Assembly (NCBI GenBank): GCA_025351785.1
Contig: JANXVF010000080.1
Coordinates: 1 to 44,306, forward strand
DNA: 44,306 nt
Direction: 5' to 3'
From: Flavobacterium sp.
GTDB lineage: Bacteria; Bacteroidota; Bacteroidia; Flavobacteriales; Flavobacteriaceae
The position numbers and the translations under genes were made by a program. Within the stretch, counting starts at the first letter, position 1; every line of letters starts with the position of its first letter. This document shows positions 16,108 to 24,429 of the stretch, one piece after another. The notes beneath the pieces are model-generated. The model saw only the letters and a program-made list of their open reading frames with translations. It was not told where the DNA came from and did no database searches.

Positions 16108-17877
16108 TTATGCCCATTCCAATAAAATTAACTTTAAACTTTGTACGTCTATTTTGCAAAGTTTTTGCAACTCTTCGACAGTACCATGTTCAATAAATTC
16201 ATCAGGAATACCTAAAACTTTAATTTCGTTTTTATAATTGTTATTAATAGCAAATTCTATGATTGAACTGCCAAAACCACCCATAATTGTTCCATCTTCG
16301 ATAGTCAATATCTTTTGATATTTTTTAAAAATTTTATGTAATAACTTCAAATCTAGGGGTTTTATAAATCCAAAATTATAGTGTGCAATCGCATCTTTTG
16401 ATTTTATCTCATTTATGGCATTGCTTACATTATTTGCAATAGTTCCTGTTGATAAAAACGCAATTTTTAACCCTTTTTTAAGATTCTTGGCAACACCAAT
16501 TTTTATTTTTTTAAAAGGCTTTTGCCAATTTAAAATTGATGATTTTCCACGAGGATATCTTATTGCAATTGGATTTTGTAAACCCAATGATGCTGTGTAA
16601 AGAATATTTCTTAAATCGATTGTATCTTTTGGTGCATAAATAATCATATTTGGAATACATCTTAAAAAAGCAATATCAAAAACACCGTGATGTGTCGCGC
16701 CATCTTCTCCAACCAAGCCAGCTCTGTCAACACAAAAAATCACTGGTAAATTTTGCAAAGCTACATCATGTATAATTTGGTCGTAAGCACGTTGAATAAA
16801 TGTTGAGTATATCGTACAAAAAACAATCATCTTTTGTGTAGCCATTCCTGCAGCCAAAGTGACTGCATGTTGTTCGGCAATTCCGACATCAAAAGCTCTT
16901 TCGGGAAAGCGATTCATCATAAATTTTAAAGAACTTCCCGTAGGCATTGCGGGTGTAATTCCTATAATTTTTTTATTTGTTGTTGCCAGCTCTACTAATG
17001 TTAATCCAAAGACATCTTGATATTTTGGGCATAAATTCTCGTTTTTTTTATCATGAATAAGCCCTGTAATTTTATCAAATTTTCCGGGTGCATGATAGGT
17101 AACTTGATTTTCTTCTGCTTGTTGCAAACCCTTCCCTTTTGTGGTAACAACATGAAGAAATTTTGGACCGTCAAGAGCTTTTAAACGTTTTAGTTCAGCG
17201 ATTAATGCATTAAAATCATGACCATCAATTGGACCTGAATAATCAAAATTTAATGACGTAATAATATTGTTTTTATTATGATTTTTTTTGTTTTTAATCG
17301 AAGTAAAATAGTTTTTAAGAGCCCCAACACTTGGATCTATTCCAATAGCATTATCATTTAGTATAACTAATAAATTTGCAGTTGTAACTCCAGCATGATT
17401 TAAACCTTCAAATGCCATACCGCTAGAAATAGATGCATCTCCAATTACTGCAATGTGATGTTTGTTTTCTCCATTAAGTTGTGATGCAATAGCCATACCT
17501 AAAGCAGCAGAAATTGAAGTCGATGAATGTCCAACTCCAAAAGTATCATACTCACTTTCTGATCTTTTTGGGAATCCTGAAATCCCTCCTAATTGCCTAT
17601 TTGAGTAAAATTTTGATTTTCTGCCAGTCAAAATCTTATGACCATATGCCTGATGACCAACATCCCAAACTACTAAATCATTTGGTGTATCAAAAATATA
17701 ATGCAGGGCAATTGTAAGTTCAACAACACCCAAACTAGCTCCAAGATGACCTTCTTTTGCAGAAACTATATCTATAATAAAATTTCGCAATTCTTGAGCA
17801 AGTTGCGGTAATTGTAAAGGTTCTAATTTTCTTAAATCACTAGGATTATCAATAGTTTGAAGTAAATTTTTAAACAT
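16108..17877 (-). CDS. dxs: 1-deoxy-D-xylulose-5-phosphate synthase
   Basis: This 589-residue thiamine-diphosphate enzyme condenses pyruvate and glyceraldehyde 3-phosphate, the first step of the MEP isoprenoid pathway. Visible features: GHLGASLGVVELTIALHYIF and VWDVGHQAYGHKILTGR at the N-terminus, the diphosphate/Mg motif GDASISSGMAFEGLNHAG through NDN, the pyrimidine-domain FDVGIAEQHAVTLAAGMA with the catalytic Glu, and a C-terminal transketolase domain. At 589 residues it is somewhat shorter than proteobacterial Dxs (about 620). I start at the ATG at 17877: an upstream in-frame ATG at 17892 would lie across the -7 element, and its extra residues (MYLCS) are not part of the family. Confidence 0.95.
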   Translation of the reverse strand: MFKNLLQTIDNPSDLRKLEPLQLPQLAQELRNFIIDIVSAKEGHLGASLGVVELTIALHYIFDTPNDLVVWDVGHQAYGHKILTGRKSKFYSNRQLGGISGFPKRSESEYDTFGVGHSSTSISAALGMAIASQLNGENKHHIAVIGDASISSGMAFEGLNHAGVTTANLLVILNDNAIGIDPSVGALKNYFTSIKNKKNHNKNNIITSLNFDYSGPIDGHDFNALIAELKRLKALDGPKFLHVVTTKGKGLQQAEENQVTYHAPGKFDKITGLIHDKKNENLCPKYQDVFGLTLVELATTNKKIIGITPAMPTGSSLKFMMNRFPERAFDVGIAEQHAVTLAAGMATQKMIVFCTIYSTFIQRAYDQIIHDVALQNLPVIFCVDRAGLVGEDGATHHGVFDIAFLRCIPNMIIYAPKDTIDLRNILYTASLGLQNPIAIRYPRGKSSILNWQKPFKKIKIGVAKNLKKGLKIAFLSTGTIANNVSNAINEIKSKDAIAHYNFGFIKPLDLKLLHKIFKKYQKILTIEDGTIMGGFGSSIIEFAINNNYKNEIKVLGIPDEFIEHGTVEELQKLCKIDVQSLKLILLEWA

Positions 17878-17881
17878 ACTA

Positions 17882-17889
17882 CAAAGGTA
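17882..17889 (-). promoter_or_regulatory. -7 element of dxs, four bases before the ATG
   Basis: On the minus strand this reads TACCTTTG, an exact TAnnTTTG match, with just four bases to the ATG at 17877. It predicts a leaderless or nearly leaderless mRNA. It lies 13 bp from the tadA -7 element on the other strand, so the two promoters overlap back to back. Confidence 0.55.
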
Positions 17890-17902
17890 CAAATTGAATT
17901 GT

Positions 17903-17910
17903 TATTTTTG
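17903..17910 (+). promoter_or_regulatory. -7 element of tadA, four bases before the ATG
   Basis: TATTTTTG is an exact TAnnTTTG match with four bases to the ATG at 17915, the same geometry as dxs on the opposite strand and the deacetylase gene at 2078. No -33 TTG is seen at 17-23 bases; that area is occupied by the dxs start. Confidence 0.55.
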
Positions 17911-17914
17911 CTTT

Positions 17915-18355
17915 ATGGAAACTATTTTTACCCACGAGTTTTTTATGAAAAAAGCACTTCAAGAAGCCGAAAAAGCTTTTGAAGTTGGAGAAATTCCTGT
18001 TGGTGCTGTTGTTGTAATTGATAATAAAATTATATCCAGAAGTCATAATTTAACCGAACTTTTAAATGATGTAACGGCGCATGCCGAAATGCAATCAATT
18101 ACTGGAGCCGCAAATTTTATAGGAGGAAAATACTTAAAAGGCTGTACTTTGTATGTAACTATCGAGCCTTGTCAGATGTGTGCGGGTGCTTTATATTGGA
18201 GTCAAATTTCTCAAATTGTCTTTGGAGCAAGAGACGAAAATAGAGGATACCTTTCGCTAGGAACACGTTTACATCCTAAAACAATAGTTGTTCAAGGAGT
18301 TTTAGCTAACGAATGTAGTGATTTAATAAAGCGGTTTTTTGCTAATAAAAGGTAG
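17915..18355 (+). CDS. tadA: tRNA-specific adenosine deaminase
   Basis: The 146-residue cytidine-deaminase-fold enzyme converts A34 to inosine in the tRNA-Arg(ACG) anticodon. The zinc site is complete: HAEMQSI (His ligand and proton-shuttle Glu) and PCQMCAGAL (two Cys ligands). The IPVGAVVV strand, NLTELLNDVTAHAE and FGARDENRG match TadA. I start at the ATG at 17915; an upstream in-frame ATG at 17894 would lie before the -7 element and adds a Cys/Phe-rich stretch foreign to the family. The gene is divergent from dxs, with only 37 bp between the two start codons. Confidence 0.95.
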   Translation: METIFTHEFFMKKALQEAEKAFEVGEIPVGAVVVIDNKIISRSHNLTELLNDVTAHAEMQSITGAANFIGGKYLKGCTLYVTIEPCQMCAGALYWSQISQIVFGARDENRGYLSLGTRLHPKTIVVQGVLANECSDLIKRFFANKR

Positions 18356-18373
18356 TAATAATTTAGATTTGTA

Positions 18374-18381
18374 TACTTTTG
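18374..18381 (+). promoter_or_regulatory. -7 element of the SIMPL gene
   Basis: TACTTTTG is an exact TAnnTTTG match 20 bases before the ATG at 18402. It supports that ATG as the start rather than in-frame codons upstream that overlap the end of tadA. Confidence 0.45.
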
Positions 18382-18401
18382 TATATCAAATTTATTTTTA
18401 T

Positions 18402-19154
18402 ATGGAAAAATTAAAGTCAACAATTATTATAGCTTTAGCAATTATTATCACAGGTTGGGTTTTAGGAAAATCGTTTCAAAATCGAAATCGAAGTTTAGAT
18501 TCCATTGCAGTTATAGGTTTAGGAACAAAAGATTTTGTTTCGGATGAAATTCTTTGGTCAGGGAGTTTTACAACCACAAGTTTAGATATTAAAACAGCTT
18601 ATAATAAGATTGTTTCAGATCAAAAGATTGTTTCAAACTTCTTTTCTGAAAAAGGGTTCAAAGCAAACGAATTTAATTTTGGGGCTGTAAATTTTGAAAA
18701 AAAATTCAGAGAGGTTAGAAGTCAGGGTGCTGATAATCAAACGCATTACGAACAAGTTTTTGATGGTTATCAAGCCACTCAAACAATATCTTTTTCGGCA
18801 AAAAAGAATCCCAATTTAATGAAACGAATAGAAAGTGTCTCGAGTAAAACATCAGAATTAGTAAACTCAGGTATAGAGCTAACATCAAATTCTATACAAT
18901 ATACATTTTCTGATTTACCAAGTTTAAAACAAAGCTTAATTGAAAAAGCAACAAAAGATGCTAACGAACGTGCTACAAAAATTGTAAAAACTGCAGCTGG
19001 AGATTTAGGTAAATTAAAAAAAGCAAGTATGGGAGTTTTTCAAATTACTGGACAAGGATCTACAGAAGAGGACAGTTACGGTGGAATTAATGACTTGAAT
19101 AGTAAAAATAAAACCGCTAGAATTACAGTTCGATTGGAGTATGAATTAGAATAA
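18402..19154 (+). CDS. SIMPL domain-containing periplasmic protein (DUF541)
   Basis: The protein has 250 residues. An N-terminal hydrophobic segment (about 5-24, with GWVLGKSF at its end) is an uncleaved signal anchor or signal peptide. Residues 35-250 are a SIMPL/DUF541 domain: IAVIGLGTKDFVSDEILWSGSF, the IVSFF-type helix, the YQATQTISFSAK strand, the DLPSLKQSLIEKATKDANERATKIVKTA helix (very characteristic) and the final KTARITVRLEYEL strand. Bacterial members are periplasmic or outer-membrane proteins of unclear function; an E. coli relative (YggE) is linked to oxidative stress. A bidirectional terminator follows. Confidence 0.88.
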   Translation: MEKLKSTIIIALAIIITGWVLGKSFQNRNRSLDSIAVIGLGTKDFVSDEILWSGSFTTTSLDIKTAYNKIVSDQKIVSNFFSEKGFKANEFNFGAVNFEKKFREVRSQGADNQTHYEQVFDGYQATQTISFSAKKNPNLMKRIESVSSKTSELVNSGIELTSNSIQYTFSDLPSLKQSLIEKATKDANERATKIVKTAAGDLGKLKKASMGVFQITGQGSTEEDSYGGINDLNSKNKTARITVRLEYELE

Positions 19155-19163
19155 TTGAACAAC

Positions 19164-19202
19164 AAAAAAACGTCATGTTGAATAAACAAGACGTTTTTTT
19201 TT
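19164..19202. terminator. Bidirectional terminator between the SIMPL and RNase G genes
   Basis: An A-run plus ACGTC (19164-19174) pairs with GACGT plus a T-run (19190-19200). The inner arms TGTT and AACA extend the stem past one A-A mismatch, around a 5-base loop. It lies between convergent stops at 19154 and 19223 and can serve both. Confidence 0.75.
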
Positions 19203-19222
19203 AAATTAGTTTGTATTAAAAT

Positions 19223-20773
19223 TTACTTTTCAGAAATCTTCTTTCCCATTTCGTCAAAAAAATGATATTCTAAATAGGTGTAAGCATCTCTGGGTATTAT
19301 TTTAACCCATTTTTTATGTTCTAAAAACCATTTTAACCTAAGTGATGGAAAACCATTTTTAAGATAAGCTGCCACAAATGGATGTACATTTAAGGTTACT
19401 TTTTTATGAACTTTTACAGTTTTTTCTAGCGAAAATGCTATCTTATCTATAATCTGAATGGGCGCATCAATATCGCTTGCTAAATTATTTGGATTTTCTT
19501 CTCTGGTTTCAATATTTACTTCAGGTCTCACACGTTGTCTAGTAATTTGAACTAAGCCAAACTTACTAGGTGGTAAGATTTTATGTTTTGCTTTATCATC
19601 GCTCATTTCTTCTTTTAAGAAGTTAAAAAGCGTTTGTCTATTATCAGTATTTTGCATATCGATAAAATCGACCACAATAATTCCACCCATGTCTCGCAAA
19701 CGCAACTGTCGCGCAATTTCTGCTGCAGCAATCATGTTAACTTCCATTGCAGTATCCTCTTGATTATTGGCTTTGTTAGACCGGTTTCCACTATTAACGT
19801 CAATAACGTGAAGTGCTTCGGTATGTTCAATAATCAAATAAGCACCTTTGCTCATCGATACTGTTTTTCCAAACGATGTTTTTATTTGTCTTTCGATATT
19901 GTATTTTTCAAAAATTGGGGTGTCTTTCGACTGATAAAACTTTACTATATTTTGTTTTGATGGAGCTATTTCTGTTAAATAGTCCTTAGTTTCTTGAAAT
20001 AACACTTCTTCATCTACTTGAATTCCTGTGAAGGAATCATTAAAAACATCTCTCAAAATTGAGGATACTTTACTAAGTTCGCCAAGAACTTTTGATGGAT
20101 GATGAGCTGTTACTAATTTTTTACACATTGCAAGCCATCTATTGTTTAGATTTTGCAAGTCTTTTTCTAGCTCGGCTACGTTTTTGCCTTCGGCTACTGT
20201 TCTAACAATAACACCAAAACCTTTGGGTTTGATAGCTTGTACCAATTTTTTCAATCGATCTTTTTCTGATTTTTCTTCTATTTTTTGAGAAATAGAAACT
20301 CGATCAGAAAAAGGTACAAGAACTAAAAATCTACCAGCAAAAGAAAGTTCAGCACTTATTCTTGGACCTTTGGTAGAAATTGGTTCTTTTACAACTTGCA
20401 CTAAAATAGACTGATTTGCATTCAGAATTTCTGAAATGGAACCATCTTTATCTATTTCTTTTTCAAACTGAAAGTTTTTTAAGGAGAAATCCTTTATTTT
20501 ATTTGTACTTACAAGTTTTATGAATTTTAAATAAGAAGCTAAATTTGGACCTAAATCATGATAATGTAAAAAGGCATCTTTTTCTGAGCCAACATTTACA
20601 AATGCAGCATTCAATCCTGAAACTGGTTTTCTAATTTTTGCAATAAATATATCGCCAACCAGAAAACTGCTTATTTTTTCTTCTTCTTTATGTAATTCAA
20701 TTAGTTTTCCATCTTTTAATAAGGCAAAATCTACAGTATTTTCGCTAGATCTGATTATCAGTTCTTTATTCAC
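19223..20773 (-). CDS. rng: Ribonuclease E/G family endoribonuclease
   Basis: At 516 residues this corresponds to RNase G and the catalytic half of RNase E. An S1-like RNA-binding region occupies about 30-130 (GDIFIAKIRKPVSGLNAAFVNVG, DAFLHYHDL). The catalytic metal-binding Asp residues are present in HVIDVNSGNRSNK and GGIIVVDFIDM. It starts at a GTG (20773); the in-frame sequence upstream soon reaches a stop without an ATG, and MNKELIIRSS is the usual family N-terminus. The Zn-link cysteines (CPxCxG) of the proteobacterial enzymes are absent: the region after ITRQRVRPEVN runs into TREENPN instead. That change is, I believe, usual in this lineage and implies a different way of dimerising. Role: rRNA maturation and mRNA decay. 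Confidence 0.92.
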   Translation of the reverse strand: MNKELIIRSSENTVDFALLKDGKLIELHKEEEKISSFLVGDIFIAKIRKPVSGLNAAFVNVGSEKDAFLHYHDLGPNLASYLKFIKLVSTNKIKDFSLKNFQFEKEIDKDGSISEILNANQSILVQVVKEPISTKGPRISAELSFAGRFLVLVPFSDRVSISQKIEEKSEKDRLKKLVQAIKPKGFGVIVRTVAEGKNVAELEKDLQNLNNRWLAMCKKLVTAHHPSKVLGELSKVSSILRDVFNDSFTGIQVDEEVLFQETKDYLTEIAPSKQNIVKFYQSKDTPIFEKYNIERQIKTSFGKTVSMSKGAYLIIEHTEALHVIDVNSGNRSNKANNQEDTAMEVNMIAAAEIARQLRLRDMGGIIVVDFIDMQNTDNRQTLFNFLKEEMSDDKAKHKILPPSKFGLVQITRQRVRPEVNIETREENPNNLASDIDAPIQIIDKIAFSLEKTVKVHKKVTLNVHPFVAAYLKNGFPSLRLKWFLEHKKWVKIIPRDAYTYLEYHFFDEMGKKISEK

Positions 20774-21001
20774 GTTGTAAATTTTTATCCAAACAATTAG
20801 TTATGTTTTTTGGTTATTAGTCACTATTAAAACTATCAATAAGTAATTATAAACCTTTAACTATTAGTAAGGATGGATTAAATAATATTTTTTACGGGTT
20901 TTTAACCGTTGAAAATAGAAATATAATATTAAACAGAAATATTATGTGATTTAACTTTTATCAATTTCACTAATTTCATTTTCAATGAACGTTTAAAACG
21001 A

Positions 21002-21026
21002 AAAAAGTAGTTTAAAACTACTTTTT
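21002..21026 (-). terminator. Terminator overlapping the stop codon of the 30-residue protein gene
   Basis: Arms AAAAAGTAG (21002-21010) and CTACTTTTT (21018-21026). Read on the minus strand the upstream arm contains the last two codons and the stop of the small gene, and the hairpin is followed by a T-run. It ends the HU/small-protein transcript. Confidence 0.65.
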
Positions 21027-21110
21027 CTTTTTGTGTCGGTTAGCTCTTGCACGTTTTTTTCGTTTGTGCGTTGCAACCTTATGTCTTTTTCTTTTTTTAC
21101 CACTTGGCAT
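21018..21110 (-). CDS. 30-residue highly basic conserved peptide
   Basis: The peptide starts MPSGKKRKRHK and ends NRHKKKK; 20 of its 30 residues are Lys, Arg or His, and there is no acidic residue. It lies 35 bases downstream of the HU gene on the same strand and directly before an intrinsic terminator that shares its stop codon, so it looks like the last gene of a HU transcript. I recall nearly identical peptides in other Bacteroidota genomes, which argues it is a real gene, but I cannot name it. Composition and size resemble the smallest ribosomal proteins (bL36, bTHX) or a nucleic-acid-binding peptide. Its function is not established from sequence. Confidence 0.7.
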   Translation of the reverse strand: MPSGKKRKRHKVATHKRKKRARANRHKKKK

Positions 21111-21145
21111 AATCTTTTGTTTAGTGTGATTTATAAATAGTTTTT

Positions 21146-21439
21146 TTAAACTGGAACTTCAGTTTTAGTTTTTACTCCTTCAACAAATATTTTAGCAGGT
21201 TTAAATGCAGGAATATTGTGTGCAGGAATTTTTATTGTAGTATTTTTTGATATATTTCTACCAGTTTTTTCAGCTCTTGTCTTAATTATGAAACTACCAA
21301 AACCTCTTAAATATACGTTATCTCCACCTTCTAAAGAATCTTTTACTTCTTCCATAAATGCTTCAACTACTGCTTGAACGTCAATTTTTTCAAGTCCTTT
21401 CTTTTCAGAAATTTTAGCTACGATATCTGCTTTCGTCAT
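21146..21439 (-). CDS. HU-family DNA-binding protein
   Basis: At 97 residues this is a full-length HU/IHF protein: two N-terminal helices (TKADIVAKISEKKGLEKIDVQ and so on), the GDNVYLRGFGSFIIKTRAEKTGRN saddle, the flexible DNA-binding arm with the intercalating proline in IKIPAHNIPAFKPAK, and the final helix. It bends and compacts DNA as a dimer. The promoter at 21497-21528 is the best consensus match in the window, as expected for an abundant protein. It is probably co-transcribed with the 30-residue basic peptide downstream. Confidence 0.96.
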   Translation of the reverse strand: MTKADIVAKISEKKGLEKIDVQAVVEAFMEEVKDSLEGGDNVYLRGFGSFIIKTRAEKTGRNISKNTTIKIPAHNIPAFKPAKIFVEGVKTKTEVPV

Positions 21440-21496
21440 TTTCTTTCGTATTTATTAATTGTATGTAATTTAATTATGTGTATTTTTTTGAGTGTG

Positions 21497-21528
21497 CAAA
21501 TATAGGAATTAAAAAAACAATATTTCAA
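21497..21528 (-). promoter_or_regulatory. Consensus promoter of the HU gene
   Basis: On the minus strand: TTG (21526-21528), a 21-base spacer, and TATATTTG (21497-21504). Both elements and the spacing fit the Bacteroidota sigma-A consensus. The leader to the ATG at 21439 is about 50 bases and AT-rich. Confidence 0.7.
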
Positions 21529-21562
21529 GGATAATTGATTAAAATTTAATGATATAAACTTT

Positions 21563-21570
21563 TACTTTTG
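21563..21570 (+). promoter_or_regulatory. -7 element of mutY
   Basis: TACTTTTG is an exact TAnnTTTG match 16 bases before the ATG at 21587. A TTG at 21535-21537 is 25 bases away, just outside the usual spacing. The mutY and HU promoters are divergent, with -33 regions close together. Confidence 0.5.
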
Positions 21571-21586
21571 CAACTTAGTATTTTAT

Positions 21587-22624
21587 ATGAAATTTTCTAA
21601 CTCATTATTGCAATGGTATTTACAAAATAAGCGAGATTTGCCTTGGCGAAACACTTCAAATCCATATCCAATTTGGTTATCAGAAATAATTCTTCAACAA
21701 ACAAGAGTCGCTCAGGGCTTGCCTTATTATATAAAATTTTTAGATAAGTTTCCTACTGTTTTTGATTTAGCAAAAGCTGATGAAGAGCAAGTTTTAAAGC
21801 TTTGGCAAGGTCTTGGTTACTATTCGCGAGCCAGAAACATGCACAAAACGGCTCAAATTATTGCATTTGAATTTAATGGTATATTTCCCAATAATTTTAA
21901 AGATTTACAAAAATTAAAAGGAATTGGCGAATATACTGCAGCTGCAATTGCATCTTTTGCTTTTAAAGAAGTTGTTGCTGTTGTTGATGGAAATGTTTTT
22001 AGAGTTTTGTCTAGATATTTTAATATTGAAACCGATATTGCATCAGGCAAAGCAAAAAAAGATTTTACTAACCTGGCAAACCAATTAATTCCTAAAAACA
22101 ATCCAGCTTTATTTAATCAAGCAATAATGGAGTTTGGAGCTACTCAGTGCATTCCTAAAAATCCAAATTGTGGCAATTGTATATTTAATGATTCTTGCCT
22201 TGCCCTACAATTAAACAAAGTAAATGAATTGCCTGTTAAGTTGAATAAAACCAAAATTTTGAATCGATATTTTAATTATTTAATTTTTTCAGATTCAAAT
22301 AATAATACCTTGATTAAAAAGAGAGTCGAAAAAGGAATTTGGCAAAATCTATATGAATTTCCTTTGATAGAATCTTTAAAAGATGAAAATTTTGAAACAA
22401 TATCAGAACTTATTAAAGCAGATTTTAAGTCCAAAAGCATTGATAATATTATGATGTTTAATGAACAATTTATTATTCATAAGTTATCTCATCAAAAATT
22501 ACATATTCGTTTTTATGAAGTGAAAGTTTCATCAACACTTACAAACTGTATTAATTTAGATTCGCTAAATCAGTATCCTTACCCTATAGTTATTCACAAT
22601 TTTATAGAAAAGTATTTGAATTAA
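21587..22624 (+). CDS. mutY: A/G-specific adenine glycosylase
   Basis: The 345-residue protein removes adenine mispaired with 8-oxoguanine. The catalytic Glu33 is in SEIILQQTRV, the helix-hairpin-helix is LKGIGEYTAAAIASFAF, and the catalytic Asp134 sits in VVDGNVFRV. The iron-sulfur cluster ligands Cys188, Cys195, Cys198 and Cys204 have the canonical C-x6-C-x2-C-x5-C spacing. The C-terminal NUDIX-like domain (about 225-345), which recognises 8-oxoG, is present but divergent. The ssb gene follows after 41 bases with its own promoter, whose -33 element lies inside the end of mutY. Confidence 0.96.
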   Translation: MKFSNSLLQWYLQNKRDLPWRNTSNPYPIWLSEIILQQTRVAQGLPYYIKFLDKFPTVFDLAKADEEQVLKLWQGLGYYSRARNMHKTAQIIAFEFNGIFPNNFKDLQKLKGIGEYTAAAIASFAFKEVVAVVDGNVFRVLSRYFNIETDIASGKAKKDFTNLANQLIPKNNPALFNQAIMEFGATQCIPKNPNCGNCIFNDSCLALQLNKVNELPVKLNKTKILNRYFNYLIFSDSNNNTLIKKRVEKGIWQNLYEFPLIESLKDENFETISELIKADFKSKSIDNIMMFNEQFIIHKLSHQKLHIRFYEVKVSSTLTNCINLDSLNQYPYPIVIHNFIEKYLN

Positions 22625-22643
22625 TTATTTATTTGTAATTTTG
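22616..22643 (+). promoter_or_regulatory. Promoter of ssb within the end of mutY
   Basis: TTG at 22616-22618, a 17-base spacer, and TAATTTTG at 22636-22643, all inside the consensus limits. The ssb ATG is 22 bases downstream. The -33 element lies in the last codons of mutY. Confidence 0.6.
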
Positions 22644-22665
22644 AAGTAAACAAATAGCAAAAGCT

Positions 22666-23103
22666 ATGGCAGGTACATTAAATAAAGTTATGCTTATTGG
22701 TCATCTTGGTGACGATATAAAAATGCACTATTTTGAGGGCGGAAACTGTATTGGTCGTTTTCCTTTGGCCACAAATGAAGTGTATATAAACAAGCAGACA
22801 AACGAAAAAATTACCTCGACCGAATGGCATAATCTTGTTGTAAGAAATAAAGCAGCAGAGATTTGCGAAAAATATTTATCAAAAGGTGATAAAATATATG
22901 CTGAAGGAAGAATAAAATCGAGACAATGGACAAACGATGAAGGGATTGTAAAAAACACAACAGAAATTCAAGTAACAGAGTTTACTTTTTTAAGCGTTAA
23001 AAAAGATTCCGATTCAAATAAACATGCATCAAATTCTGAATCAAAAAACACAAATTATGATTCGTCAAATGAGCAAAGTCCCATAAACGATTTGCCTTTT
23101 TAA
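22666..23103 (+). CDS. ssb: Single-stranded DNA-binding protein
   Basis: The 145 residues comprise an OB-fold (about 1-110) with the family opening GTLNKVMLIGHLGDD and the strands TEWHNLVVRNKAAEICEKYLSKGD and KIYAEGRIKSRQW. A disordered Ser/Asn-rich linker follows, then the conserved tip INDLPF, which recruits partner proteins. It coats single-stranded DNA in replication and repair. Gene order ssb, gldE, gldD is typical of Flavobacteriaceae, as I recall it; gldE starts 24 bases later and may share the transcript. Confidence 0.96.
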   Translation: MAGTLNKVMLIGHLGDDIKMHYFEGGNCIGRFPLATNEVYINKQTNEKITSTEWHNLVVRNKAAEICEKYLSKGDKIYAEGRIKSRQWTNDEGIVKNTTEIQVTEFTFLSVKKDSDSNKHASNSESKNTNYDSSNEQSPINDLPF

Positions 23104-23127
23104 TATTTTTTAACTAATTTCTCCAAC

Positions 23128-24429
23128 TTGGATACAGAGCCCAGTTTATTTTTTTTATCAACAATAAATACCAATTTGGTAATAGGAATTATTGGTGTTT
23201 TTATTTTGCTTTTTTGCTGTGCAATGGTTGCCGCTACCGAAGTTGCACTCTTTTCTTTATCGCCAAAAAATCTTACTGATTTAGCTATAATCAATTCTCA
23301 AAAAGCAATAATAATCAATAAATTACTCTCAAAACCTAAGAAACTTTTAGCTACAATACTAGTCGCCAACAATTTCTTACATATTGCCATTGTAATACTT
23401 TTTTCTTTTTCTTTAGATACAGTTTTTTCTAAAATAGCATCACCAGTTATAAAGTTTATTGTCGAAGTAGTTTTGGTAACCTTTTTAATTTTATTATTTG
23501 GTGAGGTTTTACCTAAAATATATGCTAGCAGAAATAATGTAAAGTTTGCGTCATTTATAGCTTATCCTTTATCGGTTTTGAGCAAATTGCTTTCTCCAAT
23601 AAGCCTTCCAATGCGATCTCTCACTATTTTTTTACAAGAAAAATTAGGCAAACAAAAAAGCAATTTTTCTGTCGATCAACTTTCCCAGGCTTTAGAGTTG
23701 ACTTCGACCGAAGATACATCAAGCGAAGAACAAAAAATTTTAGAAGGAATTGTATCTTTTGGAAACACCGATACCAAGCAAGTTATGAGTCCAAGAATTG
23801 ATATTTTTGCTCTAGAAATAGAAGAAACATTTGCAAATATATATCCAAAAATTGTAGAAAAAGGCTATTCTCGAATTCCTGTTTATGAGGATTCTATTGA
23901 TAATATTAAAGGAGTTCTGTTTATAAAAGATTTAATTCCCTATGTAAATGAAAAAGAATTTGATTGGAAAAAACTGTTGCGCGAGCCATTTTTTGTTCCC
24001 GAAAATAAAAAATTAGACAATTTATTAAAAGATTTTCAAAGGATGAAAAGTCATCTAGCAATTGTTGTTGATGAGTATGGTGGCACTTCTGGTTTAGTAT
24101 CATTAGAAGATGTAATTGAGGAAATTGTTGGAGATATTAGTGATGAATTTGATGATGACAATATTAATTACTCAAAAATTGACGAGCACAATTATTTATT
24201 TGAAGGTAAAATAAATTTAAAAGATTTTTATCGAATTATAAATGTCGACGAGAACGCATTTGAAATCCAAAAAGGAGAGGCAGAAACTTTAGCAGGTTTT
24301 ATTCTTGAGATTCTTGGAAATTTTCCAAAAAAAGGACAAAAAATTCAGTTCGAAAATTGTCTTTTTACAATAGTTACAGTAGATAAAAAAAGAGTCAAAC
24401 AAATTAAAGTTACTGTTGATGTTAAATAA
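23128..24429 (+). CDS. gldE: Gliding motility-associated protein GldE
   Basis: The 433 residues form a CorC/CNNM-type (HlyC/CorC) membrane protein. The DUF21 domain has hydrophobic segments at about 16-40, 70-95, 100-127 and 135-155. A CBS pair covers about 210-330 (MSPRIDIFALEIEET, YSRIPVYEDSIDNIKGVLFIKDL, HLAIVVDEYGGTSGLVSLEDVIEEIVGDISDE), and a CorC_HlyC transporter-associated domain fills the rest. GldE is needed with GldD for gliding in Flavobacterium and may be a divalent-cation exporter-like protein. The start is TTG at 23128: no ATG lies between the ssb stop and this site, and the next internal Met would remove the first transmembrane helix. Confidence 0.93.
   Translation: MDTEPSLFFLSTINTNLVIGIIGVFILLFCCAMVAATEVALFSLSPKNLTDLAIINSQKAIIINKLLSKPKKLLATILVANNFLHIAIVILFSFSLDTVFSKIASPVIKFIVEVVLVTFLILLFGEVLPKIYASRNNVKFASFIAYPLSVLSKLLSPISLPMRSLTIFLQEKLGKQKSNFSVDQLSQALELTSTEDTSSEEQKILEGIVSFGNTDTKQVMSPRIDIFALEIEETFANIYPKIVEKGYSRIPVYEDSIDNIKGVLFIKDLIPYVNEKEFDWKKLLREPFFVPENKKLDNLLKDFQRMKSHLAIVVDEYGGTSGLVSLEDVIEEIVGDISDEFDDDNINYSKIDEHNYLFEGKINLKDFYRIINVDENAFEIQKGEAETLAGFILEILGNFPKKGQKIQFENCLFTIVTVDKKRVKQIKVTVDVK

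Noticed and set aside
23100..23294. Minus-strand open frame over the ssb-gldE junction
   Set aside because: Overlaps the N-terminal membrane domain of gldE, which is strongly supported; no domain in the antisense frame.
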